Below are positions 55,413 through 64,000 of a DNA stretch of 64,000 bases, in pieces (the first letter of the stretch is position 1; each line of letters opens with the position of its first letter). The notes under the pieces are model-generated. The model had not been told where the DNA came from, ran no database searches, and was given only the letters and a program-made list of their open reading frames with translations. The translations under genes were made by a program, and so were the position numbers. The DNA comes from Azoarcus sp. DN11 (lineage in GTDB: Bacteria > Pseudomonadota > Gammaproteobacteria > Burkholderiales > Rhodocyclaceae), in assembly GCF_003628555.1 (NCBI RefSeq), contig NZ_CP021731.1:992001-1056000 (forward strand), given 5' to 3'.

Positions 55413-55689
55413 CGGCAGGCGGGTCCGGTCGTATATCCTTAGAGTTAGTGGCGCTATTGTCACATAAAGTTACGCTATTCATGTCGCCCGGATGATTGGG
55501 AGGGGGAGTCGCCCTCTTGTTGCCGTCGGCCCCGGAAATTTCGGCCCGGGCACCCGCGGCGGCGCTCGCCGACGGCTGCCGCGAGGAGCCGATCGGATAC
55601 ACTCCCGCAAGCGCTGTCCGCGTGCGCCGTGTCACTTCGTCCGCGCCGCCAGCGACCGTTCAACCCGACCATTGCGGAGCCGCTTGCCC

Positions 55690-56886
55690 ATGTTCGAACA
55701 TGTCGACGCCTACCCCGGCGATCCCATCCTCACCCTCGTCGAAACCTTCATGCAGGATCCGCGTACGCAGAAGGTCAACCTCGGCATCGGCCTGTACTAC
55801 GACGAGGAAGGCCGCATCCCGCTGCTCGGCTCGGTGCGCAAGGCCGAAGTGGCGCTCGCCGCGACGCCGTTGCCGCGCTCCTACCTGCCGATGGAAGGTG
55901 CCGCCGACTACCGCGCCGCCGTGCAGCGCCTGCTCTTCGGCCCGGACCATGCGGCGCTCAAGGCCGGGCGCATCGCCACGATCCAGACCATCGGCGGTTC
56001 GGGCGCACTCAAGGTCGGCGCCGACCTGCTGAAGCGCTACTTCCCCGCGAGCGAGGTGTGGGTCAGCGACCCGACCTGGGACAACCATCGCTCGATCTTC
56101 GAGGGTGCCGGCATCGCCGTGCATGACTACCCCTATTACGACGCGGCGACCGGCGGCGTGCGCTTCGACGCCATGCTCGCGACGCTCGACACGCTGCCGG
56201 CCCGCAGCATCGTGCTGCTTCACCCGTGCTGCCACAACCCGACCGGCGTCGACCTGTCGCAGGACCAGTGGCGCGCGGTCATCGCCGTCGCGAAGGAACG
56301 CAAGCTCATCCCCTTCCTCGACATCGCCTACCAGGGCTTCGGCGACAGCCTCGACGACGACGCCTTCGCGATCCGCGCGCTCGCCGACGCCGGCGTGAGC
56401 TTCCTCGTCAGCAACTCCTTCTCCAAGAACCTCTCGTTCTACGGCGAGCGCTGCGGCGGCCTCTCCATCGTGTGCAAGGACGCCGACGAAGCCGCGCGCG
56501 TGCTCGGCCAGATGAAGTTCACCGTGCGCCGCAATTACTCCAGCCCGCCGTTCCACGGCGGTCGCGTCACCGCGATGGTGATGGACGACCCGGAACTGTA
56601 CGGCGAATGGACCGGCGAGGTCGAGGCGATGCGCACCCGCATCCGCGCGATGCGCCAGAAGCTCCACGACGTCATCACCGCGCGCGTGCCGGGGCGCGAC
56701 TTCGGCTACTTCGTCAAGCAGCGCGGCATGTTCAGCTACACCGGCCTGAGCCCCGAACAGGTCGACCGCCTGCGCGAGGAATTCGCCGTGTATCTGGTGC
56801 GCTCCGGCCGCATGTGCGTTGCCGGCCTCAACAGCCGCAACGTCGACTACGTTGCCGAAGCGATGGCGGCCGTCCTCAAGGACTGA
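55690..56886 (+). CDS. tyrB: Aromatic/aspartate aminotransferase
   Basis: A 398-residue class I PLP aminotransferase of the AspC/TyrB group: [66 protein letters not shown] (Schiff-base Lys), and the substrate arginine in MCVAGLN...region. It transfers amino groups between glutamate/aspartate and aromatic or dicarboxylic keto acids. TyrB versus AspC cannot be settled by reading; betaproteobacterial homologues are usually named TyrB. A GC-rich hairpin with a small bulge follows the stop (about 56886-56930). Confidence 0.86.
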   Translation: MFEHVDAYPGDPILTLVETFMQDPRTQKVNLGIGLYYDEEGRIPLLGSVRKAEVALAATPLPRSYLPMEGAADYRAAVQRLLFGPDHAALKAGRIATIQTIGGSGALKVGADLLKRYFPASEVWVSDPTWDNHRSIFEGAGIAVHDYPYYDAATGGVRFDAMLATLDTLPARSIVLLHPCCHNPTGVDLSQDQWRAVIAVAKERKLIPFLDIAYQGFGDSLDDDAFAIRALADAGVSFLVSNSFSKNLSFYGERCGGLSIVCKDADEAARVLGQMKFTVRRNYSSPPFHGGRVTAMVMDDPELYGEWTGEVEAMRTRIRAMRQKLHDVITARVPGRDFGYFVKQRGMFSYTGLSPEQVDRLREEFAVYLVRSGRMCVAGLNSRNVDYVAEAMAAVLKD

Positions 56887-57057
56887 GCCCGCGCCGCCTC
56901 CCCGGTGCGCTGGCGGAGGCGCGGGCCCTGTATCGGGGCGCCGGACGTCCCTTTCTGTCCGGCCGTCGTTTCCGACGCGCGGAAACGCTCCACCCCCTGA
57001 CTATCGACCCGATAACCACATACCGTTCGGGCTGATCCATTACATTGCCGCGTGAAT

Positions 57058-57077
57058 AGGGTGCCTGCAGGCACCCT
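57058..57077. promoter_or_regulatory. Perfect 20-bp palindrome in the 56.9-57.3 kb gap
   Basis: AGGGTGCCTGCAGGCACCCT is a perfect dyad in the 401-base gap between the aminotransferase and the TRAP operon, about 70 bases before the TRAP promoter. No T run follows. It may be an operator or a transcript-end hairpin. Confidence 0.5.
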
Positions 57078-57144
57078 CGCGCGATCTTCGCGGCAGCCGC
57101 CCCCCCCTCCTGCGTGGTCTTCGCGCCGTCCTCCCGCCCGGTTC

Positions 57145-57202
57145 TTGACATTGTTTGAATTCAGAATACACTAGGTCGGGCGTAAGCGAATTCCGAATTC
57201 AA
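57145..57202 (+). promoter_or_regulatory. Promoter with duplicated operator before the TRAP operon
   Basis: A sigma-70-like promoter TTGACA (57145-57150), 16-base spacer, TACACT (57167-57172). Two related 15-base elements lie in inverted orientation: TTGAATTCAGAATAC (57155-57169), overlapping the spacer and -10, and GAATTCCGAATTCAA (57188-57202), just downstream of the start. They match at 13 of 15 positions after reversal, which indicates repression by a dimeric regulator. The regulator gene is not in the window. Confidence 0.65.
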
Positions 57203-57287
57203 TAAATCAGGTGCAGAAGGAATCGCCTGCGACTCGCGCCGGCCCTCGGCGCTTGCTGGACATCGATACCCAACGGAGGAGACGACG

Positions 57288-58316
57288 ATGACAAGCATTT
57301 CCCGCAGACAATTCCTGACGGTCGCCGCGCTTGCCGGTGCAGGCGTGTTGAGCCGCACGGCTTTCGCTCAGTCAGGCGCGGGCAAGCCGGCGGAGTTCAA
57401 GCTGAAGCTCGGGACCGACCTGCCGGTGACCCACTCGGTCAACGTCCGCCTGAAGGAGGCCATCGATGCGATCGCCGCCGAAACCAATGGCCGCGTGGCG
57501 ATCCAGTTGTTTCCGAACAACCAGCTCGGCAGCGACTCGGACATGATGTCGCAGGTCCGCGCCGGTGCCCTGGAGCTGGCGACCTTCCCGGGCACGGTGC
57601 TGTCGACGCTGATCCCGGCGACGTCGATTACCGGCGTGGGCTTCGCGTTCGGCGCCTATGACAAGGTGTGGGCGGCGATGGATGGCGAGGTCGGCAACCA
57701 CATCCGGCGCGCGATCGAGAAAGTCAATCTCGTGCCGTTCGATACCGTGTGGGACAACGGCTTTCGCCAGATCACCAGCAGCACGCGCCCGATCCGCACG
57801 CCGGAAGACCTGCGCAACTTCAAGATCCGCGTGCCGGTCGTGCCGCTGTGGGTGTCGATGTTCAAGGCGATCGACGCCGCGCCGGTGAGCCTGCCGTTGA
57901 GCGAGGCCTACCAGGCGCTGCAGACGAAGGTGGCCGACGGCCAGGAGAACCCGCTCGCGCTGATCGATTCGGCCAAGTTCTTCGAGGTGCAGAAGTACTG
58001 CTCGCTGACGAACCACTCGTGGGACGGGTTCTGGTTCATCGCCAATGCGCGCGCGTGGAAGTCGCTGCCGCCCGACGTGCAGCAGGTGATGACGAAGCAC
58101 ATCAACGCGGCCGCGCGCAAGCAGCGCGAGGATATCGCGCGGGCGAACGTCGACCTGCAAAAGACCCTCGAAGCCAAGGGCCTGGCCTTCAATCAGGTCG
58201 ATGGCGCGGCCTTCCGCCAGCTGCTGAGCAAGAACGGCTTCTATGCGCAATGGCGCGAGAAGTTCGGCGCCGAGGCGTGGGGCCTGCTGCAGAAATACGC
58301 CGGCGATATCGCCTGA
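57288..58316 (+). CDS. TRAP transporter, DctP-type binding protein
   Basis: A 342-residue periplasmic binding protein with an N-terminal export signal containing SRRQFL and ending TAFAQ. The DctP pattern includes LKLGTDLPVTHSVNVRLKEAIDAI, PNNQLGSDSDMMSQVRAGALELATFPGTV, and the carboxylate-binding region FKIRVPVVPLWVSMFKAIDAAPVSLPLSEAYQALQTKVADGQENPL. It captures an organic acid for the DctQM membrane part encoded 15 bases downstream. GGAGGAG precedes the ATG. Confidence 0.88.
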   Translation: MTSISRRQFLTVAALAGAGVLSRTAFAQSGAGKPAEFKLKLGTDLPVTHSVNVRLKEAIDAIAAETNGRVAIQLFPNNQLGSDSDMMSQVRAGALELATFPGTVLSTLIPATSITGVGFAFGAYDKVWAAMDGEVGNHIRRAIEKVNLVPFDTVWDNGFRQITSSTRPIRTPEDLRNFKIRVPVVPLWVSMFKAIDAAPVSLPLSEAYQALQTKVADGQENPLALIDSAKFFEVQKYCSLTNHSWDGFWFIANARAWKSLPPDVQQVMTKHINAAARKQREDIARANVDLQKTLEAKGLAFNQVDGAAFRQLLSKNGFYAQWREKFGAEAWGLLQKYAGDIA

Positions 58317-58331
58317 TCGCGCGGGGCCGAC

Positions 58332-60233
58332 ATGAACACGATCGCCCATTCGCTGGGCGCGGCCGAGACCGCGCCCGGGACCGGACACGTCAGTGCGAAG
58401 CGCTTCGGGAGGCAATTCGCGCACGCGGCCGACCGGATCTTCGCCGTGCTCGTCGAGGCTGCGGCCGCGGCGCTCATCGTGGCCGAGATCTGCATCCTCT
58501 TCGCCGGGGTGGTGTCGCGCTACGTCCTGGATTCGCCGCTGGTGTGGACCGACGAGGCCGCGTCGATCCTGTTTCTCTGGCTCGCGAGCCTCGGCGCGGT
58601 CGTGGCGTTCCGCCGCGGCGGGCACATGCGCATGACCGCGCTGGTGTCGAAGGCGGCTCCGCACCAGCAGGCGTTTCTCGACACGATCGCGGTCGCGGCG
58701 GCCCTCGCGTTCCTGCTGCTCGTCCTCGGTCCGGCATACGAGTACGCGGCGGAAGAGGCGTACGTCACGACGCCGGCGCTGGAGCTGTCCAACGCGTGGC
58801 GGGCTGCGGCGCTGCCCGTGGGGCTTGCGCTGATGTGCGCGATGGGGGGCATCCGCCTGTTGCGCCTGGGCAACTGGCGCCTCGTCGCGTCCGCGGTCGC
58901 GACGGTCGGGGCGATCTGTGGCGTGTTCTACGCGCTCGGGCCGGTGTTGCGCGACCTCGGCAATCTCAACCTGCTGATCTTCTTCGTCGGCGTGACGGCG
59001 GCGACGGTGCTGATCGGCGTGCCGATCGCGGTGTCCTTCGGGCTGGCGACTTTCGGCTTCCTCGCGCTGACCACGCACATGCCGCTGATGGTGCTGGTGG
59101 GACGCATGGACGAAGGCATGTCGCACCTGATCCTGCTGGCGGTGCCGCTGTTCGTGTTCCTCGGCCTGCTGATCGAGATGACCGGCATGGCGCGCGCGAT
59201 GGTCGCCTTCCTCGCGAGCCTGCTCGGGCATGTGCGCGGCGGGCTGTCCTACGTGCTGTTGGGCGCGATGTACCTCGTGTCGGGCATCTCCGGTTCGAAG
59301 GTCGCGGACATGGCGGCGGTGGCGCCGGTACTGTTCCCGGAGATGAAGGAGCGCGGCGCGAAGCCGGGTGACCTGATCGCGCTGCTGGCCACCACCGGTG
59401 CGCAGACGGAGACGATTCCGCCCAGCCTGGTGCTGATCACGATCGGCTCGGTGACCGGCGTGTCGATCGCGGCGTTATTCACCGGCGGCCTGCTGCCGGG
59501 CGTGGTGCTGGGGACGGCGCTGTGCTTCGTCGTGTGGCTGCGCTACCGCAACGAGGATCTGTCGAAGGTGCGCAGGGCGAGCCGCGGCGAAATCTGGCGC
59601 GCGTTCCGCTTCGCGCTGCCGGCCCTGGCGCTGCCCTTCGTGATCCGTGCGGCGGTGGTCGAAGGGGTCGCGACCGCGACCGAAGTATCGACGCTGGGCA
59701 TCGCCTACTCGCTGATCGTCGGGCTGCTGCTGCACCGCGACGCGAAGTGGTCGCGGCTCTTTCCGATGCTGGTGGAAACGGCGGCGCTGTCGGGGGCGAT
59801 CCTGCTGATCATCGGCACCGCGACCGGCATGGCGTGGTCGCTGACGCAGTCGGGTTTCTCGACGAGCCTCGCCCAGGCGATGGCTGCGCTGCCGGGCGGC
59901 GCGCCGATGTTCCTCGCGGTGTCGATTGCCGCGTTCATCATCCTCGGCAGCGTGCTCGAGGGCATCCCGGCGATCGTGTTGTTCGGGCCGCTGCTGTTCC
60001 CGATCGCGCGCGCGATGGGCGTGCACGAAGTGCATTACGCGATGGTCGTGGTGCTGTCGATGGGCGTGGGCCTCTTCGCGCCGCCCTTCGGCGTCGGCTA
60101 CTACGCGGCCTGCGCGATCGGCAAGGTCAAGCCCGAGGAAGGCGTGCGGCCGATCGTCGGCTACGTGCTCGCGCTCCTTACGGGTCTCGCGATCGTTGCC
60201 GCCGTGCCGTGGATTTCCACGGGCTTGCTGTAG
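58332..60233 (+). CDS. TRAP transporter, fused DctQ-DctM membrane subunit
   Basis: A 633-residue protein with the small DctQ subunit (about 35-200, four membrane segments, SRYVLDSPLVWTDEAASILFLWLASLGA) fused to the large DctM channel (about 215-633, about 12 segments, VGVTAATVLIGVPIAVSFGLATFGFL, MYLVSGISGSKVADMAAVAPVLFPEMKERG). Such fusions are a known TRAP variant. It imports the solute bound by the preceding DctP using a sodium or proton gradient. Confidence 0.9.
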   Translation: MNTIAHSLGAAETAPGTGHVSAKRFGRQFAHAADRIFAVLVEAAAAALIVAEICILFAGVVSRYVLDSPLVWTDEAASILFLWLASLGAVVAFRRGGHMRMTALVSKAAPHQQAFLDTIAVAAALAFLLLVLGPAYEYAAEEAYVTTPALELSNAWRAAALPVGLALMCAMGGIRLLRLGNWRLVASAVATVGAICGVFYALGPVLRDLGNLNLLIFFVGVTAATVLIGVPIAVSFGLATFGFLALTTHMPLMVLVGRMDEGMSHLILLAVPLFVFLGLLIEMTGMARAMVAFLASLLGHVRGGLSYVLLGAMYLVSGISGSKVADMAAVAPVLFPEMKERGAKPGDLIALLATTGAQTETIPPSLVLITIGSVTGVSIAALFTGGLLPGVVLGTALCFVVWLRYRNEDLSKVRRASRGEIWRAFRFALPALALPFVIRAAVVEGVATATEVSTLGIAYSLIVGLLLHRDAKWSRLFPMLVETAALSGAILLIIGTATGMAWSLTQSGFSTSLAQAMAALPGGAPMFLAVSIAAFIILGSVLEGIPAIVLFGPLLFPIARAMGVHEVHYAMVVVLSMGVGLFAPPFGVGYYAACAIGKVKPEEGVRPIVGYVLALLTGLAIVAAVPWISTGLL

Positions 60234-60273
60234 TTGCGGCCCGAAACAGTCAAACAAACGCAAAGGAGCAGGT

Positions 60274-61466
<1,193 letters not shown>

Positions 61467-61467
<1 letters not shown>

Positions 61468-62249
61468 TGGACAAGGACTATCTCGGCGGGCTGTTCGCGC
61501 TCGAGGGCAAGGTGGCGTTGGTCACCGGCGCTTCCAGCGGGCTCGGGCGGCACTTCGCGGCGCTGCTCGCGCGCGCCGGCGCGCAGGTCGTCGTCACCGC
61601 ACGGCGCGCCGACAAGCTGCAGGAACTCGTCGGCGAAATCGAGGCCGCGGGCGGCCGCGCGCAGGCCGTCGCGATGGACGTGACCGACGCGGCGAGCGTC
61701 GGCGCCGCCTTCGACGCGGCGGGGGTCGGGGCCGGCGTGCCCGACATCGTCATCAACAATGCCGGCCAGACGATTACCAAGCCCCTGCTGCAGCAGACCG
61801 GGGCCGACTGGGACAACGTCATCGATCCCAATCTCAAGGGCTGCTTCCTCGTCGCGACCGAGGCCGCGCGGCGCATGGTGGGCGCGGGCAAGGGCGGCAG
61901 CATCGTCAATATCGCGTCGATCCTCGGCGAACGGGTCGGCGGCGGCGTCGCGCCCTACACGATCTCCAAGGCGGGCGTGCTGCAGGCGACCAAGGCGATG
62001 GCGCTGGAACTCGCGCGGCATGGCATCCGCGTCAATGCGCTGATGCCCGGCTACGTGGTCACGGACCTGAACCGCGATTTTCTCACCAGCGAGGCCGGCG
62101 ACAAGCTTCGCCTGCGTATCCCGAGCCGGCGCTTCTGCGAGCTCGCCGACCTCGACGGACCGCTGTTGCTGCTCGCGTCGGACGCCGGCGCGGCGATGTC
62201 GGGGGCCTGCGTCGCGGTCGATCGCGCACATCTGGTAAGCGGACTTTGA
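61467..62249 (+). CDS. Short-chain dehydrogenase/reductase
   Basis: A 260-residue SDR: nucleotide motif TGASSGLG near the N-terminus, NNAG, and the catalytic Ser/Tyr/Lys pattern with YTISKAG. It overlaps the acyl-CoA dehydrogenase gene by one base, so the two are coupled. In an Lva-like route it would correspond to LvaD, reducing a 4-ketoacyl-CoA to 4-hydroxyacyl-CoA, or oxidising a 3-hydroxyacyl-CoA; the sequence alone does not decide. Confidence 0.83.
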
Positions 62250-62325
62250 GCAGTATTGCCCGGCAACTGACTACCGTCCGGGCTGAACGGCGGTATGTGA
62301 GTCCCGCCTGAATAAGGAAACGGAA

Positions 62326-63342
62326 ATGGATCAGACTTCACGCGCGGCAGTCGAGCGCTTCGTCCGCGCCGCGGCGGGGGCCTCTTCGGTCGCGATCACT
62401 GAAGCGAAGCTGCTCTCGGGCGGCGCGGTGCAGGAAAACTGGCTCGTTGATCTGGAAATCGGAGGCGGTCCGCGCGCCGGGCGGCTGGAATGCGTGCTGC
62501 GCTGCGACTCCCCGACCGCGGGGGTGGCGATCAGCCACGGGCGCTCGCACGAATTCGCGCTGCTGAAGACGGTTTTCGATGCCGGAGTGAGAGTCCCCGA
62601 GCCCCTGTGGCTGTGCGAGGACAGGGAAGTGTTCGGGCGCCCCTTCTTCCTGATGCGGCGTATCGGCGGCACGGCGGCCGCGCACGTCCTGGTCAAGGAT
62701 CGCCGCCTCGGCGGGGACCGGGTACGGCTGGCCGAACAGCTCGGCCGCGAGCTCGCGCGCATCCATTCGGTGCGTCCGCCGCAGCCGACGCTCGATTTTC
62801 TGCCGCAATACGACGGCTCGCCCGCGCTGCACCGCGTTGCCCAGCATCGGGCCTTCCTCGATGCCCACCATACGGCTTACCCCGCGCTGGAATGGGGCCT
62901 GCGCTGGCTCGAGCGCCACGCGCCGGCGCGCGGGCTCGTCACGCTGTGTCATGGCGACTACCGCACGGGCAACTACATGGTCGACGAACACGGTCTCACC
63001 GGCATCCTGGACTGGGAATTCGCCAGCTGGAGCGACCCGCACGAGGATCTTGGCTGGCTGTGCGCCAAATGCTGGCGCTTCGGCAATGCCGCGGAGGAAG
63101 CCGGGGGCGTCGGCGCCCGTGAAGACTTTTATCGCGGCTACGAAATCGAGTCCGGGCGACGCGTCGACCGCGACGCGGTGCGATACTGGGAAGTCATGGC
63201 GCATACCGGCTGGGCCGTGATCGCGGTCCAGCAGGCGGAGCGCCATTGCTCCGGCGAGGAGAACTCGCTGATGCTGGCGCTGACCGGCCACATCGTGCCC
63301 GAGCTGGAATGGGAAATCCTCAACATGACGGAGAACGACTGA
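62326..63342 (+). CDS. ACAD10/LvaA-type phosphotransferase
   Basis: A 338-residue kinase of the aminoglycoside phosphotransferase/ACAD10 family. The ATP region (LLSGGAVQENWLVDLEI), the catalytic loop LCHGDYRTGNYMV (H-x-D-x4-N) and the metal motif ILDWEFASWSDPHEDLGWLC are intact. LvaA of Pseudomonas putida, of the same family, phosphorylates the hydroxyl of 4-hydroxyacyl-CoA. Here it stands between LvaC/LvaD-like genes and a DUF6285 gene, the same association. AAGGAAACGGAA precedes the ATG. Confidence 0.82.
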   Translation: MDQTSRAAVERFVRAAAGASSVAITEAKLLSGGAVQENWLVDLEIGGGPRAGRLECVLRCDSPTAGVAISHGRSHEFALLKTVFDAGVRVPEPLWLCEDREVFGRPFFLMRRIGGTAAAHVLVKDRRLGGDRVRLAEQLGRELARIHSVRPPQPTLDFLPQYDGSPALHRVAQHRAFLDAHHTAYPALEWGLRWLERHAPARGLVTLCHGDYRTGNYMVDEHGLTGILDWEFASWSDPHEDLGWLCAKCWRFGNAAEEAGGVGAREDFYRGYEIESGRRVDRDAVRYWEVMAHTGWAVIAVQQAERHCSGEENSLMLALTGHIVPELEWEILNMTEND

Positions 63343-63716
63343 TGCGCGAGCAACCGAAGGGCGACGCGCTGCTGGCCTGTGCGCGCCAGCTACTGCGGGA
63401 CGAAGTGCTGCCGGCGCTGCCCGCCGAGCGCAAGTACGCGCTGCTGATGGCGATGAATGCGATGTCGATCGCCGAGCGCCAGTTGCGCAACGGCGACGCG
63501 CCCGAAGCGCAGGAGCTGGCCGAGCTACGCGCGCTGCTCGACGATCCGAAGGCGGGGCCGGGCGAAGGCAACCGGCGGCTCGCGCGGCGGCTGCGCGCGG
63601 GCGCGGGCGACCCGGGCACGCCGCAGCGCGCCGCACTGTTCGCCCATCTGCGGGCGGCAGGCCGCAGGCGGCTGGCGGAAAGCAACCCCAAGGTGCTGCC
63701 GGTGGAGCCGCGATGA
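63342..63716 (+). CDS. DUF6285 protein, LvaB-like partner
   Basis: A 124-residue helical protein (RPQ-type start MREQPKGDALLACARQLLRDEVLPALPAERKYALLMAMNAMSIAERQLRNGD). It matches small DUF6285 proteins that nearly always sit beside ACAD10-type phosphotransferases; LvaB is the studied case and is needed for LvaA activity. One-base overlap with the kinase gene and a 4-base overlap with the next gene support an obligate partner role. Confidence 0.75.
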   Translation: MREQPKGDALLACARQLLRDEVLPALPAERKYALLMAMNAMSIAERQLRNGDAPEAQELAELRALLDDPKAGPGEGNRRLARRLRAGAGDPGTPQRAALFAHLRAAGRRRLAESNPKVLPVEPR

Positions 63717-64000
63717 GCGCGCTGGTCCTGATGCGGCACGGCCAGGCGGCGTTCGGTGCGTCGCGCTACGACGTGCTGTCCGAGGTCGGTGTGGCACAGG
63801 CGCAGGCCACCGGCGCCTGGCTGCGTGATCGCGGCGACACGCCGACGGTCGTCTGGCACGGGCCGCGGCAACGCCATGCGGAGACCGCGGCGCAGGTGCT
63901 CGCCAAGGCGGGGGACTGGCCCGGCGCGCAGCTCGTGCCGGGCCTGGACGAATTTGCCGAAGGCGAGGAAGTGCTCGTTGCGGCCTCGACGCTGTATGGC
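63713..64000 (+). CDS. Histidine phosphatase family protein (3' end outside window)
   Basis: The first 96 residues of a phosphoglycerate-mutase-like phosphatase. The phospho-histidine motif LMRHGQAAF is at residues 6-14, and QAQATGAWLRDRG follows as in the family. It overlaps the DUF6285 stop (ATGA), so it belongs to the same operon. The role next to a kinase could be removal of phosphate from dead-end phospho-intermediates, but this is a guess. The gene continues beyond base 64000. Confidence 0.8.
   Translation, partial: MSALVLMRHGQAAFGASRYDVLSEVGVAQAQATGAWLRDRGDTPTVVWHGPRQRHAETAAQVLAKAGDWPGAQLVPGLDEFAEGEEVLVAASTLYG

Overview
The window is a 64 kb chromosomal stretch of a GC-rich Gram-negative bacterium. 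Gene content and order point to a Rhodocyclales-type betaproteobacterium (Azoarcus, Aromatoleum or Thauera relatives). The clues are petABC followed by sspA and sspB, rnr followed by rlmB, an NtrC/sigma-54-type nitrate assimilation region, PQQ genes, a TRAP carboxylate operon and several c-di-GMP proteins. This placement is inferred from reading the proteins; no database search was run. Most genes are housekeeping or metabolic, tightly packed and intact. One insertion sequence is present. I saw no CRISPR array, tRNA or rRNA gene. The only structural RNA gene I recognise is the 4.5S SRP RNA.

Layout. 1-2.5 kb: rnr (5' end outside the window) and rlmB. 2.6-3.2 kb: a NasT-like ANTAR antiterminator. 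3.4-7.5 kb: a compact operon with PqqA, PqqD and PqqE homologues, a tiny membrane peptide, a PuuD-like membrane protein, a SerC-like aminotransferase and a divergent dihydroorotate-dehydrogenase-like protein; pqqB and pqqC are not here. 7.5-21.5 kb: nitrate assimilation (nrtABC, a PrmC-like methyltransferase, nirB, nirD, a NarK/NasA-type MFS carrier, a PP2C phosphatase-kinase fusion, nasC). Both nrtA and nirB are preceded by an NtrC-like palindrome, a -24/-12 promoter, and an RNA leader with two hexaloop hairpins whose second hairpin overlaps an intrinsic terminator. These leaders are the expected targets of the ANTAR protein at 2.6 kb.

21.5-30 kb: a PAS-GGDEF-EAL protein, an acyl-CoA synthetase behind a 20-bp palindrome, a DUF2889 protein, ffs, a patatin/POTRA/beta-barrel protein of the PlpD (type Vd) kind, and cfa. 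30-37 kb: dnaX-ybaB-recR, petABC (cytochrome bc1), sspA-sspB. 37-42 kb: a glycosyltransferase and a DadA-like oxidase on the minus strand, fbp, then a 600-base non-coding region with two long foldback elements. 42-46 kb: a putR-like Lrp regulator divergent from putA. 46-49.5 kb: tamA without tamB, followed by an IS1182-type element with matching inverted repeats and CTAG at both borders.

49.5-55.4 kb (minus strand): a c-di-GMP operon with a small ORF, a membrane PAS-GGDEF-EAL protein, an HD-GYP-like protein with a QD in place of HD, and a degenerate-GGDEF/EAL protein. 55.7-56.9 kb: an aromatic/aspartate aminotransferase. 57.1-64 kb: an operon under a promoter with a duplicated inverted operator. 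It encodes a TRAP transporter, an acyl-CoA dehydrogenase, an SDR, an ACAD10-type phosphotransferase, a DUF6285 protein and a histidine phosphatase cut by the window end. Its composition resembles the Lva route for 4-hydroxyacyl-CoA catabolism.
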